Below are positions 12,112 to 24,521 of a stretch of 64,000 nucleotides of DNA, one piece after another (position 1 is the first letter of the stretch; every line of letters starts with the position of its first letter). The stretch lies in assembly GCA_025529335.1 (NCBI GenBank), contig JAMYHX010000170.1, forward strand, positions 1 to 64,000, read 5' to 3'. Both the position numbers and the translations under genes were made by a program. The DNA comes from Rhizopus sp. PT2906. Its lineage: Eukaryota; Mucoromycota; Mucoromycetes; Mucorales; Rhizopodaceae. The notes beneath the pieces were generated by a model. The model made no database searches. It was not told where the DNA came from and saw nothing but the letters and a program-made list of their open reading frames with translations.

Positions 12112-14161
12112 TTATAACTTGGAGTTCTCTTTGCTGTTATTTACTTGTTCACAAAGATCTTTGATATCTAACAACACCTTATAAAGTGTCTTTATAAACT
12201 CTTCTGTGCTTACTGTCTCAGGTACACGTTTAGACTCAATACCAAACTTGACAAGAGTAGGTGCTGCCATATAGTTGATACCATATCCATCTCGATAAAC
12301 AGCACCAAAACCAGTACCCATTAAACGAATACCTGCGTGAAGACCACTGGTACTCAGACGCCAGGTCTGGGATTCAGCAAAGATAGGGTCTTTAAAGATA
12401 GGATGCATCTCTGCTTGGACCAGTTCTCCCTTTTGATTACGCACTTGATGGTCTGCATTTAACAGTCGAAGGGCAAGCAAATGTCGATCACAACCATGAC
12501 CGTCACTGGCAATCTGCGTATAAGTGCGATGGCTTGATGTTGCCTTGACGAGCAGCTTATACTTTTCTTGTACGCTCAGCTGTTTATTTTCGAATCCTTC
12601 CACAAAGGCTTTACTGTCCACACTGCAGGTACGGATCGTCTCGGTACGCCCTCTGAGGTACTTGCGTGTTGCCGCTGTTTCATATGTAGCCGTCACCTTG
12701 CCGTGCAAGCGATAATAGGTCAATTGAAGAACCATCTGATAGAATGCATCAGGAGGTACACGTCCGACCTTCTTGATCCAATTCGTGCCATATTCATTAA
12801 ACACAAGTACACTCGAGTCACTAAGGGCTGCTGTTGCATCTGCACATATCTGTGCCTCACGCAGGTACTTGTTAATGAGATGATCTGTGGCAAAATCAAG
12901 GTGTTCAAATGAAATATCTGTTGTTGACTTTTGCAGCTTGTCCACCCAATCTGCCGTGATATGGCCAGTACAAGGTTCCTTGAGCATGTGATCGAAGATC
13001 CAACTGACAATAAGAGCGTCCACAGGGGAGTGCTCGCCCATAAATCCACATTTACCGTTGCTCTCGACAACAAGATTTATCGATTTGTCGTACCAGCGGT
13101 TATGTCCGTTACCCAATCCTTGGTGTCCGCAAAAGAGTGTCTTTGTCCATGAAGGACTGTCAGATCCATTGGCATGGTCGTCGAGAGACACGGTGAAAAG
13201 ACTGGTCTCGATCTTGGTCAGTCTTTCGCGATTGCCTGCAAGTGTCAATAGATGATTACGCGCTACCGTCCAGTTGTCACGGTGCCAGGAGGTAAGCAAG
13301 GGAATAGCAGCTGCAGGTTTAGGATTGCTTTCGACATGAGATATTAATGCGAGGAGAGCACTAGGTTTGTCTGTGTAAGCCAATGTAGTTTTTAAATAAG
13401 GGAGACTTACTTTTCAATTTCATCTGTTGTTAACAAAACCCAAGTATCCTTCTGAACCTCCTTGTAGACGCTCAAGACATATACTTGGTCGCGTAAAATA
13501 ACAGTGATATGTCTCACATGCTTAGGATCGGCTTGGACGAGTGTATCACAGTGATAGAGAGGCACACGAGTCACAGAAAAGATACGGCTGTACTGCCACA
13601 TACACAAAGGTTGCTTTCCTTTACCTATCACTTCAGCAGGAATTTTCTCTTGATCAATCATTTCCTTATACTCTAAACCGCGTCGAATCATATGAGCTGC
13701 TCTTCTTACTTGAAATTGAGAAAATCGTCCCAGAGGTTGAACACCATTATTAGCTAATAATTCAGGAGGATGTTGAGCATCATCTTGACCCAAGATATAC
13801 CAATTACTATTGACCATCAGGGGTTCTCTCCATTCCAAATAGGCTACGTGCAGAAATGAAGATTTATGAGTAATGATATCTATGTGTATATATGCTTTTT
13901 ACCTTTTCTTAACCAAAAGTTATCTTCCAACCAATTATTAGGAGAAGCTCGATCAAGATCAATGAGTCGCTGTTGAAGTGATTTTGACAATTCACTCTTG
14001 AGAAAATCTTGTACGATCTGTCTCGTCTTTTCATGTTCTTCCTTTGTTTGTAAAGGAACGATTGTTTTCAAATAGAGAGCACATGTTTCTTCTAATGAAG
14101 GAACTGGTAACCGAGGAAGGGTATTCTGTAGACTAAAGGTTGGATGAAAATCAGTGGTCAT
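12112..14161 (-). CDS. Carnitine O-acetyltransferase, peroxisomal
   Basis: Three exons on the minus strand: 14161-13903, 13843-13411, 13360-12112; 646 residues, normal family length. Family signatures in order: LPRLPVPSLEETC near the N-terminus, NFWLRKGKKAYLEWREPL, the catalytic histidine within GEHSPVDA (His about 341), and the substrate-pocket STSG near residue 600. The C-terminus is SKL, a canonical PTS1 peroxisome import signal, and no obvious mitochondrial presequence is seen. It transfers acetyl groups between CoA and carnitine, exporting acetyl units from peroxisomal beta-oxidation. The junction between exons 2 and 3 could only be placed at an acceptor at 13361-13363, because other AGs leave the frame. 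Confidence 0.9.
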
Positions 14162-14977
14162 TGTGTAGTAAAGAAAGGAAAAGAGACAAAAGTTGGCAAG
14201 GGAACCTAAAAAGGGGTTGAAAAGGCTATGTGTGTGTAAAAAAGTGTATCAAGGAATCACATGAATTTCGCATAATGCCATTTCCAAATTTAAAACTCCA
14301 TACATGAATGTGGGGTAAAAAAGAGAGAATGGATTGATTGATCTTATTTCTTTATCAGATAACTTGTAACCATAGCAAAAACATTAAATATATTCTCTTA
14401 AATACGCTTTCTCAGTTAAACTACTTTTTTTATATCATATTTACAAACAAACCTCCTCTTTAATGCAGTCATATATAAACTGTCTTTCACGTGTTTATTA
14501 AATATTATGTATTGAATACAGACTGGTTGACTTGCACAATTTCTTTCAACTGCTTAATTACAGCATTTGCTATGCTTGATATTAATTTTTCTGCAACAGA
14601 ATTTTTAACTTGAGGGTAATTTCGTTTCAAATACTTGATCCTGTGCTTATTTATGTCTGATTTACTGCAAAGATGTAGGTAAAGGTCATATAAAATAGTT
14701 GACAAAGACGATGCAAAGGTGCTTCAACTCATTCTTCCTAAACCTTATAGCAACTATCTATGGGAGCTTAAGCAGTCTATCTATCAATGTATATTCATTG
14801 TATTCGATCATGAATAGTTGCTAAATAAAAAATAAAATAAAAAAAAAGCCTGAATATATGATATCAGAGAGACATAACAGTGTACCAAAAGGGTAAACTG
14901 TAAATTCATTGGAAATAATCGATATTTGGGGTGTTCCTATTGGATGTAAATTATATTTCAATCTCTTCTTTATTATA
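14162..14977. other. Intergenic, no recognisable gene
   Basis: Divergent spacer between the carnitine acetyltransferase and syntaxin genes. A minus-strand open frame at 14505-14705 begins with a non-ATG codon and shows no family features. Nothing else is supportable. Confidence 0.5.
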
Positions 14978-16224
14978 ATGACTACAATAGCAATGACAAC
15001 ATTTAAAGATAGAACAAACGAATTTCATTCTTTATGTGAAAGAAAGAGATTAAGAAATACAACAACAAATGCCTTGGAAAGAAGGGCTCTATTGTCTGCT
15101 TCTCCTGAGCCAAAACAGCCAAAGAAAACTCAACCACGCTCTGAATTTTCAATGATGGCAGCAGAAATCAGCAAACAGATTACCAATACAGCAGGAAAAC
15201 TAGAGAAATTAACAAAATGTAATAAAAGGAATGAGAATAAAGAAAGAAAAGAACTAACATGTCTAAAATAACAGTGGCTAAAAGAAAGACATTGTTTGAT
15301 GACAAACCAGTTGAAATCAATGTAAACAATATTATTCACTTGTAAACTCATTATTGAATATTCTTTTCATTAGGAATTAACGTTTATTATCAAACAAGAT
15401 ATTGCAAAATTAAACAAGCAAATTGCTATGCTTCAAGATTACACCAAACACCAAAAGCAGTCTTCGAAACAAGCAGCTGAGCATAGTTCAAACGTGGTTG
15501 TCGCTTTACAAAGCAAATTGGCAAATACTTCCATGAGTTTTAAAGATATTTTAGAGATAAGAACAGAGGTAAAAGATATACAAGATGAAAGAAAATAAGC
15601 TTATTTGTACAATAGAACATGAAGATGTCCAAAGATAAAAGGGATCAATTTTTATTTTCAACAGCGGAACAAGTATCTGAACATACATCTTCTACTTTTG
15701 GTAATGTTTTTTTTTTAAAAAAGTAACCAAGCTGACCATGTCTCTTTTATAGCCAATTCACCACTACTAAAATCACGTAAACGAGGTACACCACCTCCAG
15801 TTGTAGAAGAACAAGAGGAGTCAACTCTGTCACTTGGAATACCTATGATCAGTCAACAACAACAACAAGAACAACTTCGAGTGCTTGAACAGGATAGATA
15901 TATCGATCATAGATCATCAGCAATTGAGAGTATTGAGAGTACTATAGCAGAGTTAGGAACTATATTTCAGCAGTTGGCTACGATGGTAGCAGAACAGAGA
16001 GAGACAGTACAGAGGTAAGAATAAAAGGGTTGATGTATGTTGATATTTACTTTCCATATGAATATAGAATTGATCAGAATACAGATGATATTGAGATGAA
16101 TGTGATGGGAGCACAAAGAGAGTTATTAAAATACTATACAAGCATCAGTTCAAATAGATGGCTGCTCATAAAGATATTCGTTACAATCATATTGTTCTTT
16201 TTATTATTTACTTTTATTATGTAA
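14978..16224 (+). CDS. SED5: Syntaxin-5/Sed5-type Qa-SNARE
   Basis: Six exons: 14978-15218, 15275-15321, 15374-15568, 15616-15700, 15753-16014, 16068-16224; 328 residues. The N-terminus contains FKDRTNEF (about residues 9-16), the peptide by which Sed5 binds the SM protein Sly1. It is followed by the Habc region with LAKRKTLFDDKPVEINELTF. The Qa-SNARE helix covers about 230-295, with the central glutamine layer near QQLATMVAEQ, and a C-terminal membrane anchor (LIKIFVTIILFFLLFTFIM) ends the protein. Role: fusion of ER-derived and intra-Golgi vesicles at the cis-Golgi. A second in-frame Met five codons downstream could also start translation and would place the KDRT motif closer to the N-terminus. 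Confidence 0.92.
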
Positions 16225-17370
16225 TATAGAAAATAAACAAATTGGTCACGTATATCCTCAAATAATAAAAGCAGAGCATTATAGGTGCAACCAGTAGTTG
16301 AAAGAAGTAAACGATGAGTACAGTCATTGTATCATCCATACCACACGCGAAACAATAAGAGCATCGTCTTATGGACTATTGCAGTGCACAACCGCCACGA
16401 TCGTTTCGTCAAAACGCGTTACACGGATTCAAACAACTCGTAGACTTGGAAGGATTATACAATCTTTGTGGACGAGTGAGCAATATATTTCTAAACAAGA
16501 ACCTGTTGCTTAGACAAAAGCGAGCAAGGGATTTGTTCATTGTGAAGTTCATTTTGAAGTTCAACCACTGGTCGATTTCAGGAGGCTACCCGGGAGGTTT
16601 CGACAAACTCTAGAATATCGGGTTAGAAAAGCCAACTGTACGTTTCAAAATACAACCTGAAGACATAGTAGAGCGTGTGATTCATTTTAAGCAAACAGAC
16701 CAAATGATCTACTTCAAGAAGAAAAAGTTACAATTTGATGAGTTTGTGACCCGCACAAGGGCCCTCATGACCAACTGCCAATTTCAAGGTTTTGTTATTT
16801 GCACAGCCACATCTGCACGGCATTTGCGCAATATGTACGACACTGAAGTATAAGAAAAGAGAGCTCACTATTCATTTTATAATAAAACAGGATTATTGCA
16901 TGAATTTATCATGGTCCAATGAGAATTGGGTATGACACGTCTAAATAACAAAAACCCAATTTCAACCTCCAAGTATACCGATCCTCGTGGTTCTCGTCTT
17001 CTTAACCTACTTTCGATTCACGGCTTCCAGATGCGACTCATGACAATCAGCTTACAAGGCTTAAACAAAATGATCAGAGACATCCAACTTATGCAAGCAC
17101 CAAGGTCCGATAATAGTATGAGCGATATTCACTTGGATTGCCAGTGTATAAGCTTTATTACGGAATATTATTCGTGTTCCCAATAGGCACTCCGTAATCG
17201 AAAGTCTGGAGATTAAACGTTGTCAGCATGATCTAATGTTTTCAATGTGATTATTTATCAATGCTATACTAGTAGTCACTATAGCTATTAGCACACTATA
17301 TATTATTCTTATCAGATGCGATGGAAAAATATAAAGTAGACTGTATGCTTTACTGTAAGATTATACTCGA
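16225..17370. other. Start of mobile-element-derived region, broken frames only
   Basis: Contains several interrupted open frames, including one without a start codon at about 16621-16851 (LEKPTVRFKIQ...) and 16926-17186. These may be further upstream parts of the Fanzor relic that follows, or of another element; I cannot assign them. Base composition is less AT-biased than neighbouring spacers, as expected for former coding DNA. Confidence 0.35.
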
Positions 17371-18060
17371 GTTCTTATAATGATTTATATCAAGCATGTC
17401 AATGACCGAATCCACCAAGCTGCACGCAATCTCATTGCCCAAACGCCATCAACTAAGACTATTGGCCATGTGCGATTCAACAGCCATGAGTGGCTATTAT
17501 ACTATTTTTCAAAGAAAGCCGCATTTTCGAAACTACAGAAAGAAGCAAAAGGCACTTAATGAACTGCGCAGGCATCTGTTCTCTGGTAGCCATAAGCACA
17601 GACCAGAAGATTGCTTCGAAAACCATCAATGTAATTCTGAGAAGTAGAAGCCATTGTTGCCGAGTAACAGCCAAGATGAAAGGACAAGGCCAGTGGTGGT
17701 AGCATTTGGTGCTCGTTTCGGGGCCCTTCGTGGTAATGTGTCTGCCCCCAGCAGACTGCTTAGGACCATTTTCCTTCATTACATCAAGCAACCAAAGCCA
17801 ACACTCTAAAGACGCGATTTACATGGCCTCAAAGTATGTGGTGATGGTAGATGAATATCTAACAAGCCAGATTTGTTCTTGCTGCCTAACTCGAACAACT
17901 ATCCGCCAGCTAGATACCTATGGACTCAAAATCCAATCAGCACTCAACTGCCAAACATGTAATACTCGGTGGAATTGCGATCATATGGCAAGTATCAACA
18001 TCCGCAGCATCTTCATACGGCAAACAATGGGCCTGAAATATCTCGGCCAAGGCAAACTCA
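17371..18060 (+). pseudogene. Fanzor-like nuclease relic, multiple frameshifts and stops
   Basis: The remains of the C-terminal half of a TnpB/Fanzor-type protein can be followed across at least three frames. FRNYRKKQKALNELRR-like text lies near 17520-17570. VVAFGARFGALRG near 17698-17737 occupies the RuvC strand position normally carrying FG-D/G. Then VDEYLTSQICSCC at about 17847-17885 has the RuvC acidic residue with the TS and first Cys pair. A second Cys pair with RWNCDHMASINI at 17950-18010 replaces the usual W-N-R-D-V-N-A signature. The Arg before the catalytic Asp has become Cys. The copy is clearly dead. Lies immediately upstream of thioredoxin. Confidence 0.6.
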
Positions 18061-18399
18061 TTTATTTCATTTTTACACCATTTTATTTTCATTGTTATCA
18101 GCTATTTTTGTCTTGAACATAGACAATGCACGTCATATTAAAGAAAATCTATGATCTCTATAATAAGAGGCACATCCCAATGCCTACTATGTTCTATTTT
18201 TGACTTCAATGTTCGAATAAAGCGCACTTCAAAGTCAATTCAAGAGTCACGTTTGAATGCGCAATCAACCTGGGCTTGAATTAGTAAGCTTTCTTATGAC
18301 CAATCAAACGATATATTAATAATAACCCATCAACAAATAAATACCACAAAACTTTTTTTTTATAAATTCTTTTTTCTTATACAAAATAAAATACAAAAG

Positions 18400-18771
18400 A
18401 TGGTCGAACTTAAAGAACCTGCTAACCTTAATGAATTCAGGGAATTACTCAACACAAACAGCAAAGTCATTGTTGACTTCACTGCCACTTGGTGTGGTCC
18501 TTGTAGAATGGTCAAACCTATCATCCACAAGCTTGCTGAACAACACACAGAAATCCTCTTCCTTGTTGTTGATGTAGATGAACGCGCTGTAAGTATAAGT
18601 AAAACAAAAGACTCGGTGATTATTAACACGCCACTTTAGGATATTGCTTCTGAATATGGTATTCGTGCCATGCCTACAGTTATGTTCTTCAAGAATGGTG
18701 AAAAGGTTGATGAAATAGTCGGTGCCGGCTCTGCTGCTAAATATGAAGAGAAGATCAGCCAAGTTTTGTAA
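18400..18771 (+). CDS. Thioredoxin
   Basis: Two exons, 18400-18588 and 18640-18771, with a 51-nt phase-0 intron; 106 residues, standard cytosolic thioredoxin length. The redox motif WCGPC is at 31-35, preceded by VIVDFTAT. The cis-proline motif MPT is at 74-76, followed by FFKNGEKV and a GA turn. Reduces protein disulfides using electrons from thioredoxin reductase and supplies ribonucleotide reductase, PAPS reductase and peroxiredoxins. No targeting sequence, so cytosolic. A decayed copy of this gene lies 2.4 kb downstream. Confidence 0.95.
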
Positions 18772-19559
18772 AAATAACGTGTGTAATATTAAAATAAAAG
18801 AATAAGCGCGTTATATTTTAAAAATGTACATGTTCTATCCAATCTGTCCATATCGGAAGCATCATCAAAAGATGCATGGTACAATCCAAATAGAGGTGTA
18901 CAAGTGGCACTTTATTTATGTAATAAATCAACTGTGAAGCTAGTAATAATATTACTTGATTGAGACATATGCTTTCAACTAAATACAATAAATGTATCTG
19001 ATTCCAGTATCCTCTCTTTCTTCATTTACACAAAATGGGTACTATTCACATCGCTTCTTACTATGTCATCGTCTTATTAACTATAATCATCGACTACTGT
19101 CTGTCAATGTATTTGACTCTTGGTTCACTTTTCAATTTGTTGGCAATAAGTAAACAGTTAAGCTAGGTTCAAGCTTAAACATATGGATAATTTGCGCTTT
19201 TTTTGTACATAAACTAACCGCGTTCGAGAGAAACGATATCCGGGGGACATTGTTATGATGATCGTTTCGAAGTGATAGATCGCTTCAAGATCATAAGCTT
19301 GACCATCTAATCCATTTTTATTACACCAATACAATATAAGCTATCAAACATGATTGCATGTCTTATTTGTTCTTTTTCTTGTCGACTGATTCAAAAAGCA
19401 TTCATCTTATATAGCTAAGCCTTTTGTAATCCTTTTCTGAAAGATTATATCCATACGGCTAGTGGCTACTGATGGTTGAATCTTGCTCGTATCGCTGCCC
19501 TGGGCTGTTGCATCCAGTGGCGTGATTGACAATATATGTTTGACTTTGTCTTCTTTTGC
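18772..19559. other. Spacer within mobile-element region, no gene
   Basis: AT-rich spacer after thioredoxin. No coding frame with family features and no clear terminal repeats. Probably old insertion debris. Confidence 0.4.
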
Positions 19560-20220
19560 CATTTCTGATTAAATACATCCAATGTTTGGGCTTCTGGATC
19601 TGGGATAGACGCCAATAAATACATATTCCTGAGTTAGAAATCTCTCTCTGATACCAATTATGGCGTAGTGTATCGAATTCTGCAGTCTCTGGGAACTGGA
19701 CGAAGACTCCAAAATGTCTTGTATTTCATGTTTGTTTTTGATACGAATGCATCTATTCGTAATGCTCATAAAATCTGTTGCAAGTGTTGAAATATTGAAC
19801 GACAGAGTATTGCGTATGTCTACATCTTGTGTTCGTTACAAATTCTTGTACCTTGGTCGTCAAATATTGGAGTAAAATCAATGCAACAATTGTCTCCCAT
19901 TTACATGCTTGATGGCGGTAATGTTGTAGCTGAAATTTGAATTATCGTATCTTGGCACTTTTCTTCATGGAAGGCGAAATACATCGCCTTAAGTTCTTGG
20001 ATTTTTGTTGAATATATGTGTTCAGCTGATATCCAAAATCCAAAATCTCTATTATAGGCCATGCTACTTCCCCATCTCATATCTGAAGCGTCCTCGTACA
20101 TGTTGATCTTTGGCTTTGATATCGTTAGTTGCCGAATTGGAAGATAGTTTTCATTGTTACGTAATTTCTCTGCCGCTTCAGTTTGTCTAACCGGAGTAGG
20201 ACAAGAGGCATACGCTCTCT
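19560..20220 (-). pseudogene. Retroelement RNase H-like fragment (DIRS/LTR type), decayed
   Basis: On the minus strand the frame ending near 19901 reads EKLRNNENYLPIRQL, then YEDASDMRWGSSM (about 20062-20103), then GFWISAEHIYSTKIQELKAMYFAF. This matches the pattern of the RNase H domain attached to reverse transcriptases of DIRS-like and LTR elements: an Asp-Ala-Ser-Asp with W-G, then W-S-x-E and E-L-K-A. Downstream (lower coordinates) TAIKHVNG-like remains continue with stops. No intact reverse transcriptase or integrase/recombinase was found. Assignment is by motif, without database support. Confidence 0.5.
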
Positions 20221-20760
20221 CAGCTGTGGTGGTGGATCATCAACGTCTTTGATAAACCACATTAGATAAGTCATAATGTCACCACTACACTCCACTGTGG
20301 ATACTACATGCCTTTCATTGTAATCCTCTTTTTTACTTTATGGCGGCTACTACCTTGCACGCAAAAGCGCGTCCCATCAGATCAGATAATGTCTCTACAT
20401 TGACCTTTGGTCCAATTGACATGTTACTTCGCCCCCACAAAACCTACTTTTGCGGAATTTTGCCATCAAGGTAGACTAATGGTCTGTTCTGTACGATCTA
20501 AAGTCAAACCGAACGTTATTGGCGCCAAGAGTTCATGTACAGACAAAGGCATTCATCTTTGCTAGCTCTAAATTTATCTCTCTGAATCCCCTCTTCAAAT
20601 GCCTTTCATGAATCTTTAATCGTCTCTCTATTTGCTGGTGAGGCAAAGGAGCTTTCATATTGTTTTAGTATTTCAAACAGTAGACTTGGTTAGGCCGACA
20701 AGGTCTGTAATCTTTCTAATTATGTGGCGCGCTTTACTTTCTTTTATCTCATATTAGAGC
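20221..20760 (-). pseudogene. Tc1/mariner-type transposase relic
   Basis: On the minus strand, remains of a transposase can be read in alternating frames. A helix-turn-helix-like KITDLVGLTKSTV lies near 20700-20745, ERRLKIHERHLKR near 20600-20640, and RDIIxSDGTRFCVQGSSRHKV near 20335-20400, where the family has the second catalytic Asp in a V-I-F-S-D-E context. ERHVVSTVECSGDIM near 20270-20310 follows. There are stops and frameshifts throughout. Directly adjoining retroelement debris suggests nested or sequential insertion between the thioredoxin gene and its pseudogene. Confidence 0.55.
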
Positions 20761-21008
20761 ACAACTAAAGGTTACGAGTGATGAACAGATATTTGAGTCA
20801 CTTTAACTTTATGAGCTCACGTTTGAGTTTTCAACATTATTTTTTCCTCTTTATATGCTCTTTCCAGAAATTAAGTTTGGCAAAACTGCATAAAGAAAAA
20901 TAAAAGCGCAACTAGGAAAATCTGTACCGCGTTAGATCCAACAGGTATAAATGGGACAAGTCAAGCAACTATCTGCTTTTTTCTTTACACAAAAATAAAA
21001 CATGAAAG

Positions 21009-21375
21009 ATGGACAGCCTCAGAGAACCGACTAGCATGGATTAATTCGACAGATTAACCCTAAACAACGACAAAGCCGTCGTTTACTTTATTGACCCTTC
21101 GGATCAAGGCTTGCAAACTACAATATCCTGTCATAGACAAGCCTGCTGGATAATTCACAGACATTCTCTTCGTTAAAGTTGATATCAATGAACACGCTGT
21201 AAGTATAAGCGAAATAAAAGATTTGGTGATTGCTAACAAGACACCTTAGGGCATTGCTACTGAGTTTAATGAATTTAGAAAGCCTACATTCATATACCTC
21301 AAAAAAGGTGCACACGCTCATGAAACTGTCGGTCCCCTTAGTTTTCCTTCTTGTGAAAATGACATTAAATGGACA
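21009..21375 (+). pseudogene. Thioredoxin pseudogene (duplicate of the gene at 18400)
   Basis: Starts with ATG at 21009 in the same AAAGATGG context as the functional gene and is colinear with it. MDSLREPT matches MVELKEPA, then an in-frame stop follows after 11 codons. The segment that should hold WCGPC reads DPSDQGLQT instead. VDINEHA precedes a 51-nt intron (about 21199-21249) with intact GT and AG, the same length as in the functional gene. After it come GIATEF, KPTFIYLKKG and HETVG. Homology continues into the 3' flank (ATAATATTAA...AAAAGAGTAA). Retention of the intron and flanks means DNA-level duplication, not retrocopying. It lacks the active site and cannot work as a thioredoxin. Confidence 0.8.
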
Positions 21376-21419
21376 TTCCATGTACAAATTGTATAATATT
21401 AAGTAAAAGAGTAAAGGCT

Positions 21420-22904
21420 TCATCATTTAAATAACAACAGCTAACTTTGAAGAGAAATAGATCGCTTAAGGTGACTTTATACTCTATACAGTCTTTGTAA
21501 AAGACATGTCATCTTGATTTAATATGGCTTATATTACTTGAGTTTTGGTTAACGCGAAAAATACTTACTAGAGATTTGAACATGTTATAAATGACGAAAA
21601 AAGGCCTAAATAATAACTCTTATTTATAGGGAGCAAAAGAGTAAAGCAAGTATTATATTGACTCTATAAATCTTCTTTAAACAAGCTATTGTTGAAGAGA
21701 AAAGAAAAAGGTTGTTCAAAAAATCTGAATGATTTATACGAAATCCGCTTGCATTCTTGTTTGATCAGAAAGCTTTAAAAAAGTTCTCCAAATCCAAAGC
21801 TGTCTGTATGTGAATTAAATATTCATTCGCTATTAAGTGTTGTTGTAAACTATGAATAATGTCATTTGTTGATATTTAATTAAAAGTGAAGGGGAGGGGA
21901 CAGTGTTACATTAATTCATATACTAAGGTGATCGGTTCATTGGATAATTTCCTCTGCACTACGCTCAATGTGTTTATAGCACACACAGTACATAATTGGA
22001 TGCGGATTACAAACGGATATTGATGGTCTAGATATGCTCTCTGACAGCTCTTAAAAGTGAAGTATATTAAGGCGTTTCTCTACGAAAGCTTTTATCCATA
22101 ATGTTCTGTATCATTGATATATTTACTCTACATTATTCCTTCAAGCGTGCTTAATAAAAAAGGATCACCTGTGAATGGTCTCAGCTTACAGCTCGGTAGA
22201 TTGACTCAGGGTCCTCAAGCTTATTTAAGCTAAAAGCCTGTGTGTTCTATCACAATAACCAATTTATACCATCAGATTATTGCTTCCTTCTTTTTCGTTA
22301 CAGGGATAAAGACGCCAAAGCTTTAGATCATAGTATTTTTGCATAAATGGTTTAAGCATAACTTCTTATTTAATGGTTTAATTGAGCACATTAGTATTAA
22401 CTAAAACAAGCGATATGTACATGTTTTTTATTTTTAACGTCTTTCATCCCTCCAGGATCACGATAATCCAAGTCGGAACAATTCTGAATATTGTCAACTA
22501 TTATAGTGACCCAAGCAGATTGTGTAAGTGATGACTAACACATGCGCTTTTGGCTGTAAATGGCACTATTCAAGCTGTTTAAATGATGGAGAGGGGAGGA
22601 GCGTTGTGTAGTCTAAGTTGGAGACTTTTGTTAACAGGAAGGCTAAATATATTATCCTCCGCTTGATCTGATATCAAAAATGGTTGGCTGAATCTCTTTT
22701 TATGGACGGACTGATGAATGTTTCCTTTTTTGTATATTGCCTTACGTTATATGAAATAAATTTAGCTTTACTTTTTCGCTGCATTATGGATTCATAGTCT
22801 CTTGAATATTCTTCAATTAATAATCTATGCGGAGTTTATGTTTTTAAAATGAATAAAAGATCGCGTTTTGCATTGTTTGCAGTGTTGACAATTTATCCTC
22901 CACC
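21420..22904. other. Intergenic region, no recognisable gene
   Basis: No open frame above 60 codons and no family motif was found in this 1.5-kb stretch. Likely decayed element DNA plus the promoter of the MDR reductase in its last few hundred bases. Confidence 0.45.
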
Positions 22905-23988
22905 ATGGTCTCAAACACTAAAATCATTTTCGCTCAAGTCCCAACCGGCTATCCCGAGCCTGGTGTACACATGAAGGTTGAGAAATCAGAGATCGACCTT
23001 AATGCTGATATCCCTCAAGGAAGCGTCCTCCTCAAGGTTTTGTGTTTATCTGTAGATCCATACATGCGTGGACGTATGCGTGATGCACATAAAAAGTCTT
23101 ATTCTCCTGCCTTTCCTTTGGGTCAACCTATGAATGGACATGCCATGTCCCAAGTTGTCAAGTCAAACAATGAAAAGTTCAAAGTAGGCGATCTCGTCTA
23201 CGGCATGACTCCCTTTGTAGAATATGCCTTGATCCCAGAACAATTTACCTCTCATTTGGAAGTCAGAAACGATGCTAAAGACTCTGGCATCCCTCTTACA
23301 AACTTCATTGGTATTCTTGGTATGCCCGGTATGACCGCTTATGTTGGGTAAGTACCCATGCTGCGTCAAAATGATGTAATTAACGTATAATAGTCTCATC
23401 AAGTTTGGTAAACCAAAGAAGGGTGAAACTCTCTACGTTTCTGCAGCCTCAGGTGCTGTTGGCCAATTGGTTGGACAGATCGGCAAGATCCTTGGTTTAT
23501 ATGTCGTAGGCTCCGCTGGTTCCGACGAGAAGGTTGCTTATTTGAAAGAACTTGGTTTTGATGCTGCATTCAACTACAAGACAAAGGATATCAGTGAAGC
23601 ATTGAAGGAAACATGTCCTAATGGTATAGATATCTATTTCGAAAATGTTGGTGGCAAGATGCTTGAAGCCGTCATTGATCACGCCAACACATTCGCCAGA
23701 ATCGTCTGTTGTGGTATGATCTCCCAATACAACCGCGAAAACCCCGAGCCCATCCATAACCTCATGCAAGTCGTCGCCAAGAGTTTGGAAATCGTTGGTT
23801 TCATTGTAAGCAACTATCCTGAGATGGAAGGTCAGTTCAGAAAGGATGTCACTGAATGGCTCAAGAGCGGTCAAATCAAATACCGTGAAACTATTGCTGA
23901 AGGCATTGAAAAGACCCCTGAAGCTCTAGTTGATGTATTAAAGGGAAATAACTTTGGCAAGCAAGTCGTCAAGGTTGCTGATTTATAA
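22905..23988 (+). CDS. NADPH-dependent MDR-family reductase (alkenal/prostaglandin reductase-like)
   Basis: Two exons, 22905-23347 and 23394-23988; 345 residues. Family marks: LSVDPYMRGRM near residues 45-55, FGKPKKGETLYVSAASGAVGQLVGQIGK (the nucleotide-binding fold with the A-x-x-G-x-x-G pattern), DIYFENVGG and the C-terminal GNNFGKQVVKV. The zinc-ligand residues of true alcohol dehydrogenases are absent, which places it in the leukotriene-B4-dehydrogenase/2-alkenal reductase branch. Predicted to reduce the double bond of alpha,beta-unsaturated carbonyls, a detoxification role in the cytosol. It is one of only two intact genes in a 10-kb repeat-rich tract. A dispersed repeat begins 62 nt after its stop codon. 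Confidence 0.88.
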
Positions 23989-24050
23989 AAAAATACTCAA
24001 ATAACATTATTGTAAAATAAAATGATACTTTTGTAATTTAACTTGACTGG

Positions 24051-24521
24051 TACTGTATTTTTATTAATTATTGATGAATAAAACGACATCATGTCAAAAG
24101 AGAGAGATAATAAGTATATGTAGAAAAAGAGAGAAAAAGTATGTTAGCATTAGAGCACATATCCTAATATTAGTCTTACTTACCACCAAGGTGCATTCTG
24201 GGGAGGGTAGCAATAACTACCCAGGGTAGTTTAAACAAAAAAAAAAAGGAACGGAGGAATATGCATTGCCAGATATGACTACATGTTCTTCTAATTTCAT
24301 GGAAAGACCGAATAAAGAATTTAAACTTTTACAAACAGACTAATATTAAGTCAATTTCAACTCCAAGACAGAGCCCACCTGTTAATATTACGAAAATATT
24401 CTTGGCGACGACGAATTTACATTTCATANTTTACATTTCATGCAACATGAATTTTGTTCTCACCATGGGTGTATTCATTTTCGATCACAGGCGAATTTAC
24501 TTTCCGAAAAGAGTGTATAAC
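24051..24521. repeat. Dispersed repeat, copy A
   Basis: Segments here recur at 51686-51967. Shared blocks are the start around TACTGTATTTTTATTAATTA, then AATAAAACGACATCATGTCA, then a long block from AATTTCAACTCCAAGACAGA to GTGTATAAC. Copy A lacks about 77 nt present in copy B and has about 245 nt inserted between the second and third blocks. An ambiguous base (n) sits at 24429, inside a short tandem duplication (TTTACATTTCAT twice) that copy B lacks. Similarity stops sharply at 24521. Element class unknown. Confidence 0.75.

Noticed and set aside
14505..14705. Minus-strand 66-codon frame
   Set aside because: Begins with a non-ATG codon, has no recognised motif and no splice partners.
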